From: Opitutia bacterium UBA7876
GTDB taxonomy: Bacteria; Verrucomicrobiota; Verrucomicrobiia; Opitutales; Seribacteraceae
Direction: 5' to 3'
DNA length: 38,194 bases
NCBI GenBank assembly: GCA_002500665.1
Contig: DLRY01000038.1
Coordinates: forward strand, 106,051-144,244
This document shows, piece by piece, positions 8,750 to 15,424 of this stretch. Both the position numbers and the translations under genes were made by a program. How positions within the stretch are numbered: position 1 is the first letter of the stretch; each line of letters starts with the position of its first letter. The notes beneath the pieces are model-generated. The model saw only the letters and a program-made list of their open reading frames with translations, was not told the DNA's origin and ran no database searches.

Positions 8750-9859
8750 CTATTTGCTCCGTGGAGTTGCGGAATCCCTTATGCCTTCAATCACTTTGTC
8801 TTGGTCTTGCTCTGACAAATAGGGACTCATGGGAAGGCTCAGGCATTGATTGGCAATCTTTTCGGAAACTGGAAAATCACCAGCCCGACAACCCAAATCC
8901 TTGAAGACCGGTTGCAAATGCAGTGGCACGGAATAGTAGGAAACGGATGGAATTCCCTGATCCTTGAGGGAGTTTTGGACGAGTTCCCTTTGTTCGCTGA
9001 GAATTGTATACTGCGCGTACACCGAGGTGTTTTCAGCAGCAATCACAGGTGTCGTCAGTTCATCGAGACCAGAAAGCGAGGAAGTGTATCGATCACCGAT
9101 TTCACCACGCTTGACAACCTCTTGCGGAAAAACTTCAAGGATGGCCAGCAGGATCGCCGCCTGCAAAGTGTCCATCCTTCCGTTGACGCCCAGGATCGGA
9201 TGGTGGTGCTTGCGCTGCTGCCCGTGCACTCTAATCCAGCGAAACTTTTCCGCCAGTTCGTCATCGCTGGTGAAAAGGGCGCCGCCGTCCCCATAGCAAC
9301 CGAGAGGCTTGGAGGGAAAAAAAGACGTGCTGCCTATAGTAGAGAGGTTGCAAGACTTATTCCCCTTGCAAGTGGCTCCAAAACTCTGAGCAGCATCCTC
9401 AATAACAGGAAGTCCGTACCTGCCTGCAATTTCATTGATTGCATCCATGTCTGGGGTTTGACCGTATATGGATACCGGCATAATCGCCTTGGTTTTGGAA
9501 GTTATGGCGGACTCGAGAAGCTTTTCATCCATGTTCAAGGTGTCCTCGCGAACATCTACAAAGACTGGGGTTGCACCCAGGAGCGCAATGACCTCGGCCG
9601 AGGAAATCCACGTATAAGGTACTGTGATGACCTCATCTCCGGGTCCAACCTCAAGAGCCATAAGGGCAATGAGCAGTGAATCGGTACCACTTGAAACGGT
9701 AACGCAATGCTTGACGCCCACGTATCCGGCAAGCCTTTGCTCAAGGTCGCTTACTTCAGGGCCCAGAATGAACTGTCCGTGTTCCAGAACTGCCTGGATT
9801 CGTTCGTCGACTTCCTCTCGTATTAGTTTCTGGCGGGATTTAAGATCAATGAAATCCAT
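8750..9859 (-). CDS. wbpE: DegT/DnrJ/EryC1 family sugar aminotransferase (WbpE-like)
   Basis: A PLP-dependent nucleotide-sugar aminotransferase. It probably puts the 3-amino group on the 3-keto form of UDP-N-acetylglucosaminuronic acid, using glutamate as donor. In its 369 residues, D155 (IEDAAQSFGA) contacts the pyridine ring and K184 in SFFPSKPLGCYGDGGA is the internal aldimine lysine. That stretch closely matches WbpE/WlbC-type enzymes rather than 4-aminotransferases of the bacillosamine type. The next genes upstream encode the acetyltransferase (9 bases away) and the Gfo/Idh oxidoreductase, the same trio as wbpB-wbpD-wbpE. The start is an ATG with little Shine-Dalgarno complementarity. 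The 3-amino assignment rests on context plus the PLP-lysine motif. Confidence 0.87.
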   Translation of the reverse strand: MDFIDLKSRQKLIREEVDERIQAVLEHGQFILGPEVSDLEQRLAGYVGVKHCVTVSSGTDSLLIALMALEVGPGDEVITVPYTWISSAEVIALLGATPVFVDVREDTLNMDEKLLESAITSKTKAIMPVSIYGQTPDMDAINEIAGRYGLPVIEDAAQSFGATCKGNKSCNLSTIGSTSFFPSKPLGCYGDGGALFTSDDELAEKFRWIRVHGQQRKHHHPILGVNGRMDTLQAAILLAILEVFPQEVVKRGEIGDRYTSSLSGLDELTTPVIAAENTSVYAQYTILSEQRELVQNSLKDQGIPSVSYYSVPLHLQPVFKDLGCRAGDFPVSEKIANQCLSLPMSPYLSEQDQDKVIEGIRDSATPRSK

Positions 9860-9868
9860 AACTTTGAA

Positions 9869-10528
9869 TTAGTTTTCAGTCTTTTTAAAGAAGTCGTAAT
9901 TTTCCGTGCCTACCGACAAGTGATCCGGCAAGGAAGCCTCTTCGGCCAAATCTTCGCATCTGACTTCCTCCCCTACCCTGACGTAATTAAATCCGGATTC
10001 CGGACAACTTGCTCTTCCCTCTTCGTTAAAATTCAAGCGATGCCCATGCCTGCTCATAAAGCCCTGATTTTTGCCCGGATTTCCCAGAACAAGGCCATAA
10101 TCGGGAACGTCCCTTACCACAACCGCTCCAGCACCGATAAAACAGTAGCGACCCAAGGTTACCCCGCAAACGATCGTTGCATTTGCCCCTATGGTTGCTC
10201 CGCGGCAAACCAAGGTCTTTTCGTAAAGAGATTTACGGCTGACCTGAGAACGTGGGTTGGTGACGTTTGTAAGAACACAGGAAGGACCTAGGAAAACTTC
10301 GTCTTCCACCGTCACGCCTCCGTAGATCGCGACGTTGTTTTGGACTTTGACCCCATTCCCGATCACAGCCTTGTCCGCCACAAGAACGTTTTGACCAAGT
10401 GAGCAATGCCTGCCGACTACGGCTCCGGAACAGACGTGGGTGAAATGCCAAACTGAAGTCCCTTCTCCGATATCAGCGCCATCATCAACTACGGCAGTCG
10501 GGTGGATGCTTGGGGCTGAGTCCTTCAT
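9869..10528 (-). CDS. wbpD: UDP-3-amino-sugar N-acetyltransferase, left-handed beta-helix (WbpD-like)
   Basis: Transfers acetyl from acetyl-CoA to the 3-amino group of the UDP-sugar uronate. Hexapeptide repeats run from SIHPTAVVDDGADIGEG to IGAGAVVVRDVPDYGLVLGNPGK, the trimeric beta-helix of WbpD/WlbB. After it comes a tail (SRHGHRL, then CPESGFNYV) that resembles a zinc-ribbon reduced to one cysteine; similar tails occur in this enzyme group. The open frame reaches 10579, but the ATG at 10528 begins one base after the stop of the upstream oxidoreductase gene and starts right before the helix, so it is preferred (219 residues). It is transcribed with the WbpB-, WbpE- and WbpA-like genes. Confidence 0.87.
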   Translation of the reverse strand: MKDSAPSIHPTAVVDDGADIGEGTSVWHFTHVCSGAVVGRHCSLGQNVLVADKAVIGNGVKVQNNVAIYGGVTVEDEVFLGPSCVLTNVTNPRSQVSRKSLYEKTLVCRGATIGANATIVCGVTLGRYCFIGAGAVVVRDVPDYGLVLGNPGKNQGFMSRHGHRLNFNEEGRASCPESGFNYVRVGEEVRCEDLAEEASLPDHLSVGTENYDFFKKTEN

Positions 10529-10529
10529 T

Positions 10530-11522
10530 CTAGATCTCGACCGGAGCGCCATGACTCCCAATACTGGCTTGGCAGGCATGGAGAACCTTCAGCACTTCTA
10601 TCCCGGATTTTGCATCGGTAAGAGGCTCTTCCCGGGATGAAACGCAATTGAGAAAATGATTGCACTCCTCTCGCAAGGGTTCGGTATCCAAATGCTCGAC
10701 GAATTGGGCATCTTCTTTCCTCAAGACCGGCATTTCCCCTTCGAACTCGACTGAATTCGGATACAATTTGAGCTTCTCTCCAAATGGAGCGACGTCATTG
10801 AAAATGGCCATTTTACGATCGCCCACTACAACCAGACGCTGCTCCTTGAAGGGATGGAGCCAACTGACGAAAATATGAGCACGACTGTTATTTTCGAAGC
10901 GAAGGTTGGAAACGGTGACGTCTGCGAGGCCTTCCGTCAGGTAAGAACCACCGGTAGCGGATGCCTCGATGGGTGACTTGCCCATCAGGCGCAGAATTAC
11001 GGCGACGTCATGGGGCGCAAAACTCCAAAGCGCATTTTCCTCCGTACGGACTTTCCCGAAATTCAAGCGGTTGGAATAAACGTAATTGACCTGCCCCAAT
11101 TCACCATTCGAAATCAACTCCCTGAGCTTGAGGACCGCAGGATGATATTCCAGAAGGTGACCAACCATGAGAACCCTTCCTTCCCGCTCTGCAAATTCCC
11201 GCATCCGGTCGGCATCCTCGAGATTCAACGCCATGGGTTTTTCCACAAAAACGTCTTTGCCCGCCTCCATCGCCTTGATCGAAAGCGCGGCATGGGTCTC
11301 GGCAGGAGTCGCAAGGGCAACTGCATGAATCGAGTCGTCGCCCAGAACGTCGTCGAAGGAGGAGCTTACCGGAACGCCGGGGGCCAACTCCGTGGCCGTC
11401 TCCTTACCCGATTGCGTTGAGTCAACAACCATACCCAAGGCGCCCAAAGACTTGAAGTTGCGGCAAAGGTTCTTTCCCCAGTACCCGCAACCGACTAATC
11501 CGACCTTCGCGGAAGCATTCAT
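10530..11522 (-). CDS. wbpB: Gfo/Idh/MocA oxidoreductase (WbpB/WlbA-like UDP-GlcNAcA 3-dehydrogenase)
   Basis: Oxidises C3 of UDP-N-acetylglucosaminuronic acid to the 3-keto form, using bound NAD. In its 330 residues the NAD-binding GLVGCGYWGKN begins at 8, the EKP motif has K95, and ALWSFAPHDV places H171 at the active site. The WSFAPHD stretch is characteristic of WlbA-type members. The ATG overlaps the stop of the upstream epimerase gene (ATGA), and an AAGGGAATTAAGG ribosome site lies just ahead. Together with the aminotransferase, acetyltransferase and nucleotide-sugar dehydrogenase it forms a complete route to UDP-GlcNAc(3NAc)A. A different keto-sugar substrate is possible but less likely in this setting. 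Confidence 0.87.
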   Translation of the reverse strand: MNASAKVGLVGCGYWGKNLCRNFKSLGALGMVVDSTQSGKETATELAPGVPVSSSFDDVLGDDSIHAVALATPAETHAALSIKAMEAGKDVFVEKPMALNLEDADRMREFAEREGRVLMVGHLLEYHPAVLKLRELISNGELGQVNYVYSNRLNFGKVRTEENALWSFAPHDVAVILRLMGKSPIEASATGGSYLTEGLADVTVSNLRFENNSRAHIFVSWLHPFKEQRLVVVGDRKMAIFNDVAPFGEKLKLYPNSVEFEGEMPVLRKEDAQFVEHLDTEPLREECNHFLNCVSSREEPLTDAKSGIEVLKVLHACQASIGSHGAPVEI

Positions 11523-12502
11523 ACCTTAATTCCCTTCACCCATTTTTTGTTCTCCAGATACCACTCAACGCATTTCATCAATCCATCTTCGAGGGAAGTG
11601 GACGGAGTCCAGCCAAGCATGCGCTCGGCTTTGTCGATTTCCGCCCAAGTTTCCTTGATGTCGGCAATGTGGAAGGGTTGATGGTTGATTCGGGCCGACT
11701 TTCCTAAAAGTTCCTCAAGGGAGCCAATGATATGATTCAAAGAAATAGGATTCCGTCCCCCTCCCAAATTAAATATTTCATAGCCTACCCTTTTCATGGC
11801 GGCGAGTGAACCGCTTGCGATATCATCGACGTAGGTAAAATCGCGGGACTGGGATCCATCCCCGAATAACTCGATTGGAACCTCTTCGTCGATCCATTTT
11901 ATGAACCTGAATATACTCATGTCGGGACGACCGGCAGGGCCAAACACCGTAAAGTAACGAACTACTGAGACATCAAGGTCGTAAAGTTTGTGGTAACTGA
12001 ATGCCAACAGTTCGGCCGCTTTCTTGCTCGCGGCATAAGGAGAAAGAGGCTCATTCACGGGCAGGGTCTCGGAGAAAGGCATCGGTTGGCCGGCGTACAG
12101 GGAGGAAGTCGAGGCCAGGACAATCTTGCCGCACCCATTGTTTTTCATGCAGTCAAGCAGGTTCAGGGTGCCGATCGTATTGGTTGAGAAATAGACGTGA
12201 GGGTTTTCCATGCTGTATCGCACACCGGCGCGGGCAGCTAAGTTAAAGACGACGTCAAAAGGTCCCTTTTCTTCAAAAATGCCCTGGAGATCCTTCGCAT
12301 GCTCCAAGTCCAGTTTATGGAAATCAAAGGATGATGCGTGCTTGGAGTTTCTTAGCTGATCAAGCCGCCATTCCTTAAGCGATACGTCGTAATAGTCGTT
12401 CAAGTTGTCAAGGCCCACCACTTCGTGGCCTTCCTCCAGCAATTGGCGGCAAACCTGTGAGGCGATAAAGCCCGCTGCTCCGGTTACCAGACATCTAGTC
12501 AT
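11519..12502 (-). CDS. NAD-dependent nucleotide-sugar epimerase (UDP-glucuronate 4-epimerase-like)
   Basis: An extended SDR enzyme of 327 residues that probably interconverts UDP-uronic acids at C4. The NAD-binding motif is GAAGFIA at about 8-14, with alanine in place of the usual last glycine. GLDNLNDYYDVSLKE is typical of UDP-glucuronate 4-epimerases, and the catalytic set is S133, Y156 and K160 (SPYAASKKAAE). The substrate region RYFTVFGPAGRPDMS is intact. It starts with an ATG preceded by AAGG, two bases after the nucleotide-sugar dehydrogenase gene. With WbpA-type product available, it could act on UDP-GlcNAcA or its 3-acetamido derivative to give the galacto form. No C2 epimerase of the WbpI type is seen in the window. 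Confidence 0.85.
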   Translation of the reverse strand: MTRCLVTGAAGFIASQVCRQLLEEGHEVVGLDNLNDYYDVSLKEWRLDQLRNSKHASSFDFHKLDLEHAKDLQGIFEEKGPFDVVFNLAARAGVRYSMENPHVYFSTNTIGTLNLLDCMKNNGCGKIVLASTSSLYAGQPMPFSETLPVNEPLSPYAASKKAAELLAFSYHKLYDLDVSVVRYFTVFGPAGRPDMSIFRFIKWIDEEVPIELFGDGSQSRDFTYVDDIASGSLAAMKRVGYEIFNLGGGRNPISLNHIIGSLEELLGKSARINHQPFHIADIKETWAEIDKAERMLGWTPSTSLEDGLMKCVEWYLENKKWVKGIKV

Positions 12503-12504
12503 GA

Positions 12505-13785
12505 TTATGCCTTGTAGTACTTAGTTGGCCTTAGCGATATGCAATTCCGGGAATCTACGACCGGACAGCGAAATTCCCTGAAATCGAACTCCCTGTATTC
12601 GTCGTGGTCGGTGGAAAGCAAAATCAAATCAAATTCGTCCTCGATTTTTACGGAGTGAATCCCAGCCAACTCCGGATGCTCCCGAGTTTCCGGAACGACC
12701 GGAACATATGGGTCATTATACTCAACCTTGCTCCCCTTGGATAAAAGCTTTTCCATCAGGACGAACGAAGGGGATTCACGGCAATCATCGACGTTGGCCT
12801 TGTAGGCAAGACCAAGGATTAGAATTCGAGAACCTTTGACTGATTTACCCTCTTCATTAAGTGCATCCGCAACCTTGGAAACCACGTAATCCGGCATGGC
12901 GGTATTGATCTCACCAGCCAATTCTATGAAGCGAGTATGTTTATCAAATTCGCGCGCCTTCCAAGTGAGGTAAAACGGATCAATGGGAATGCAATGACCC
13001 CCCAAACCCGGACCCGGGCGGAAAGGCATAAAGCCAAAGGGTTTGGTGGCGGCGGCGGAAATCACCTCGTGTACTTCGATGCCCATTGCTTCGTAGACGA
13101 CCTTAAGCTCGTTGACCAAAGCTATGTTGACGCTTCGAAAGATATTCTCGAGCAACTTGGTAGCCTCCGCCACCCGGCAAGAGGAAACTCGATGAATTTC
13201 GTCAATTGCCTGCCCGTAAAGATCGGCAGCCAAATCACTGCATTCAATGGTATAACCTCCCACTACCTTGGGAATCGTCTTTACGGAAGCGTCTTCCCGC
13301 CCGGGATCTTCTCGCTCAGGGGAATAAGCCAAATGAAAGTCAACCCCAGCCTTCATCCCAGACCCCTCCTCAAGAATCACTCTAAGTTCGTCTTCAGTCG
13401 TACCGGGGTAGGTCGTTGATTCCAAAACTATCAAAACCTCCTTTGTCAGGTGAGGGGCCATCGCCTCGGCCGTATCAAGCACGTAGGACAGATCGGGCTC
13501 CCTGTATTCATTCAATGGCGTGGGAACGCAAATAAGGACGGCATCGACCTCGGAAACTCGCGACACTTCCGTAGAAGCCTTGAACCTTCCCGCATCCACT
13601 TGCTCTGCGATTTTTTCCGAAGAAAAATGCTTGAGGTATGACTTGCCGGAATTGATCGCGTCGACTTTTTGGGAGTCCAAGTCAATGCCCAGCACCTCAA
13701 CCCCCGAACTGGCAAACTGCAACGACAACGGAAGTCCGACGTAACCTAATCCAACTACGGAAATCTTTGAAATTCTTTTGTTCAT
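12505..13785 (-). CDS. wbpA: UDP-N-acetylglucosamine 6-dehydrogenase (WbpA-like)
   Basis: Oxidises C6 of UDP-GlcNAc in two NAD-dependent steps to the uronic acid. In its 426 residues the Rossmann motif VVGLGYVGLPL begins at about 10, the catalytic cysteine is C265 in GLGGHCIPIDP, and the linker lysine lies in the AEATKLLEN stretch near 210. TIPKVVGG at 170-177 is typical of the UDP-GlcNAc/ManNAc dehydrogenase branch rather than UDP-glucose dehydrogenase. A third domain (ILGLAYKANVDDCRESPS) completes the family architecture. It lies 10 bases after wzz and 2 bases before the epimerase gene, as the first sugar enzyme of the operon. The product feeds the WbpB, E and D-like enzymes downstream. Confidence 0.9.
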   Translation of the reverse strand: MNKRISKISVVGLGYVGLPLSLQFASSGVEVLGIDLDSQKVDAINSGKSYLKHFSSEKIAEQVDAGRFKASTEVSRVSEVDAVLICVPTPLNEYREPDLSYVLDTAEAMAPHLTKEVLIVLESTTYPGTTEDELRVILEEGSGMKAGVDFHLAYSPEREDPGREDASVKTIPKVVGGYTIECSDLAADLYGQAIDEIHRVSSCRVAEATKLLENIFRSVNIALVNELKVVYEAMGIEVHEVISAAATKPFGFMPFRPGPGLGGHCIPIDPFYLTWKAREFDKHTRFIELAGEINTAMPDYVVSKVADALNEEGKSVKGSRILILGLAYKANVDDCRESPSFVLMEKLLSKGSKVEYNDPYVPVVPETREHPELAGIHSVKIEDEFDLILLSTDHDEYREFDFREFRCPVVDSRNCISLRPTKYYKA

Positions 13786-13795
13786 GATAAGGTTT

Positions 13796-14710
13796 TTACC
13801 GAACGCTCGCGTCCGCGAGCCTTCTGAAAAATTGTCTTAGATAAACGGTAAACACTCCCAGAAGAAGTGAGCAAACAACCCCAAGTGGAACCGTGGCGCG
13901 AGCCGTTGGCTTATCCATGGACTCGATATCGGCAGGGTCGATTACCTCCAGAGCAAAATCCTCGTTAACGTTCGCCAACATGGCCTTTTGCTTTTCTGAT
14001 TCCAGCAAATTGTAAAGGATGGCCCGCATATCCTTAAGAGAGGTTTTGGCCAGTTCCTTCTCAAGGTAGCCAATCCGCTTCCTTGATCCATCAATCGCCT
14101 TTCTGCGCAATTCATCATTCAATGCTCCGACCAGATCATTGACCATGTCAACGGCGACTCCGGGTTTGTCCCACTTGATGGAAACCCTAACCAGGATGGA
14201 AGATTTACCCTGTTGCACCTCCAATGCTCCCGCAAGAACGGAAACCGCGCTTGAGGCGGATGGAACGCTCCCGTTATCATCCGTAATCCATTCCTCGTTT
14301 TCCTCGTCCCAAAGTTCATCATACAGGATTGGAAGGAGGTTGTCGTTGGTGATAAACCTTTTGAGAAATTGTCGTGATTTAAGGGAAGCAATGACTTTTT
14401 CGCTATTGGAATCGCCCGGCATCGAAATTCCTGCGATTGAGGCCAAGCCGCTGAATTGTCCGGTAGCTGAAGAAAGAGCGGCTTGATCTTCTTGAGCCAT
14501 GGACAAGAGTGTTTCGGCTCCATATTCCGGAGGCGACAGAAAGCAATAAACGAGGGCCAAACCGATACCACAGCTTACGAATCCAATAATTAACTTCCAG
14601 TGTCGCCTTAATTCTTTGAGAATTTCAATAAGGTCGAATGCCTCATCCCCTTGAGAGGAATCCTTTTCAGGCGTTTCCTCACCAGAGGTTAATTTAGTAT
14701 TATCATTCAT
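13796..14710 (-). CDS. Wzz-like polysaccharide chain-length determinant
   Basis: An inner-membrane polysaccharide co-polymerase of about 304 residues that would set chain length. An acidic N-terminal tail leads into an FDLIEILKELRRHWK amphipathic helix and a first membrane segment at about 41-62 (numbering from GTG 14719). A periplasmic domain containing FLSPPEYGAE follows, then a helical stretch (GSRKRIGYLEKELAKTS) and a second membrane segment at about 276-296 before a short basic tail. There is no tyrosine-kinase domain, so it is Wzz-like rather than Wzc-like. A GTG at 14719 could also start it, but that codon overlaps the ops-like element, so ATG 14710 is preferred. Neither has a clear ribosome site. 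Confidence 0.87.
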   Translation of the reverse strand: MNDNTKLTSGEETPEKDSSQGDEAFDLIEILKELRRHWKLIIGFVSCGIGLALVYCFLSPPEYGAETLLSMAQEDQAALSSATGQFSGLASIAGISMPGDSNSEKVIASLKSRQFLKRFITNDNLLPILYDELWDEENEEWITDDNGSVPSASSAVSVLAGALEVQQGKSSILVRVSIKWDKPGVAVDMVNDLVGALNDELRRKAIDGSRKRIGYLEKELAKTSLKDMRAILYNLLESEKQKAMLANVNEDFALEVIDPADIESMDKPTARATVPLGVVCSLLLGVFTVYLRQFFRRLADASVR

Positions 14711-14718
14711 AATTTTCA

Positions 14719-14730
14719 CACGCTACCGCC
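14719..14730 (-). promoter_or_regulatory. ops-like element (RfaH/NusG-paralogue recruitment site)
   Basis: On the minus strand these 12 bases read GGCGGTAGCGTG, identical to the ops element that in Enterobacteria pauses RNA polymerase and loads RfaH onto the non-template strand. The six bases before it (GCCAAG) extend similarity to the end of the JUMPstart sequence as remembered (17 of 18 matching). It lies in the 74-base gap between the regulator gene and wzz, oriented with transcription, at the head of about 14 kb of glycan genes. The match and place are seen; function is inferred, and no RfaH-like gene is in the window. Confidence 0.72.
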
Positions 14731-14731
14731 C

Positions 14732-14758
14732 TTGGCCTTTCACGTTGCGCGAAGCCAA
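14732..14758 (-). other. Hairpin just upstream of the ops-like element
   Basis: On the minus strand TTGGCTTC pairs with GAAAGGCCAA across a nine-base loop (GCGCAACGT): five continuous pairs (TTGGC/GCCAA), then TTC/GAA after a small bulge. It ends one base before the ops-like element. No U-tract follows, so it is not an intrinsic terminator. It could be a pause or leader hairpin like those proposed in JUMPstart RNAs. Confidence 0.5.
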
Positions 14759-14793
14759 TCAAAACCAATTTGCTTCTTCGAGCAGTCAGAATT

Positions 14794-15333
14794 TCATTTG
14801 GGAAGCTTATCGCTTTTACCCACTATCATCTTAACCCAGGGAAGAATTCTTCCCATCTGTCTATGCCAACTGGACAAAATAGTTTCCCTGCGTTTGCCAC
14901 GAGCCTTTGAATCCCCGTCTTCTTCCTCGGACAAAAGCTCCCGCAGGTGCTCAAGACGAGTGATTCCCTTTTCCATGTGCGGTTCCGCCTGTTCCTTGAG
15001 AAAACCAGCTACGAGCTTACGCAACCGAATCTCCGCAACGAACCTCTCCTTGCGATCGCCGCGAGCATATTGGGAGTTAACCGCTCCAAGCTGGCGCAAC
15101 GACCTCAAGCCTTGACTGGCGGATCCCTTGCTAATCGAAAGCAACTGGATGATCTCGTCCATGGCCAGGGCATCGTCACGACAAAACAGTAGACCATAGA
15201 TTTGACCAAGTGATTTGGGCAAACCTGCCGATTGAGCGGCATTAATGAACAGATCAATAACGGCTAACTCCCACTCAGCCGGTTGATTCGACGAATGATC
15301 AACATTGCTGGAAGGGATGGAGTAAGGTGACAT
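14794..15333 (-). CDS. GbsR/MarR-type winged-helix transcriptional regulator
   Basis: A DNA-binding regulator, probably of this polysaccharide locus and of itself. The frame is open to a TTG at 15393, but ATG 15333 (179 residues) is preferred because a palindrome and a promoter lie between. The winged helix is seen in KSLGQIYGLLF, then DEIIQLLSISKGSASQGL as the recognition region, and RSLRQLGAV, closely GbsR-like. The C-terminal half is a helical, charged dimerisation region with no evident ligand pocket or cysteine sensor. It lies between the SLBB export gene and wzz, the unusual position of a regulator inside the operon. ATGs at 15360 and 15354 are other possible starts. Confidence 0.85.
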   Translation of the reverse strand: MSPYSIPSSNVDHSSNQPAEWELAVIDLFINAAQSAGLPKSLGQIYGLLFCRDDALAMDEIIQLLSISKGSASQGLRSLRQLGAVNSQYARGDRKERFVAEIRLRKLVAGFLKEQAEPHMEKGITRLEHLRELLSEEEDGDSKARGKRRETILSSWHRQMGRILPWVKMIVGKSDKLPK

Positions 15334-15341
15334 AATCCCCG

Positions 15342-15383
15342 AATATATCGCCATGTTCATGTTGTTCAAGTTTTTTTGAACAA
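15342..15383 (-). promoter_or_regulatory. Promoter and operator-like palindrome of the GbsR-like regulator gene
   Basis: TTGTTCAA (15362-15369) and TTGAACAA (15376-15383) form a perfect inverted repeat with 8-base arms and a 6-base spacer. On the minus strand one arm contains TTGAAC (15369-15364), which is followed after 16 bases by TATATT (15347-15342): a plausible -35/-10 pair. A further direct half-site, TGTTCAT, is at 15354-15360 inside the promoter spacer. The -10 ends eight bases before ATG 15333, so the mRNA would be nearly leaderless. A dimeric MarR/GbsR protein bound here would block the promoter, which suggests autoregulation. The repeats are seen; binding is inferred. Confidence 0.6.
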
Positions 15384-15424
15384 AATGACCCAAGGGCCTC
15401 GAAGACCCAATTTATGATCTCAAA

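Noticed and set aside
8846..9679. 277-codon plus-strand frame opposite the aminotransferase gene
   Set aside because: No domain seen; the opposite strand encodes a complete PLP enzyme in an operon.
10530..10579. Longer start for the acetyltransferase overlapping the oxidoreductase gene
   Set aside because: The extra 17 residues are Arg-rich and not part of the helix fold; ATG 10528 directly follows the upstream stop.
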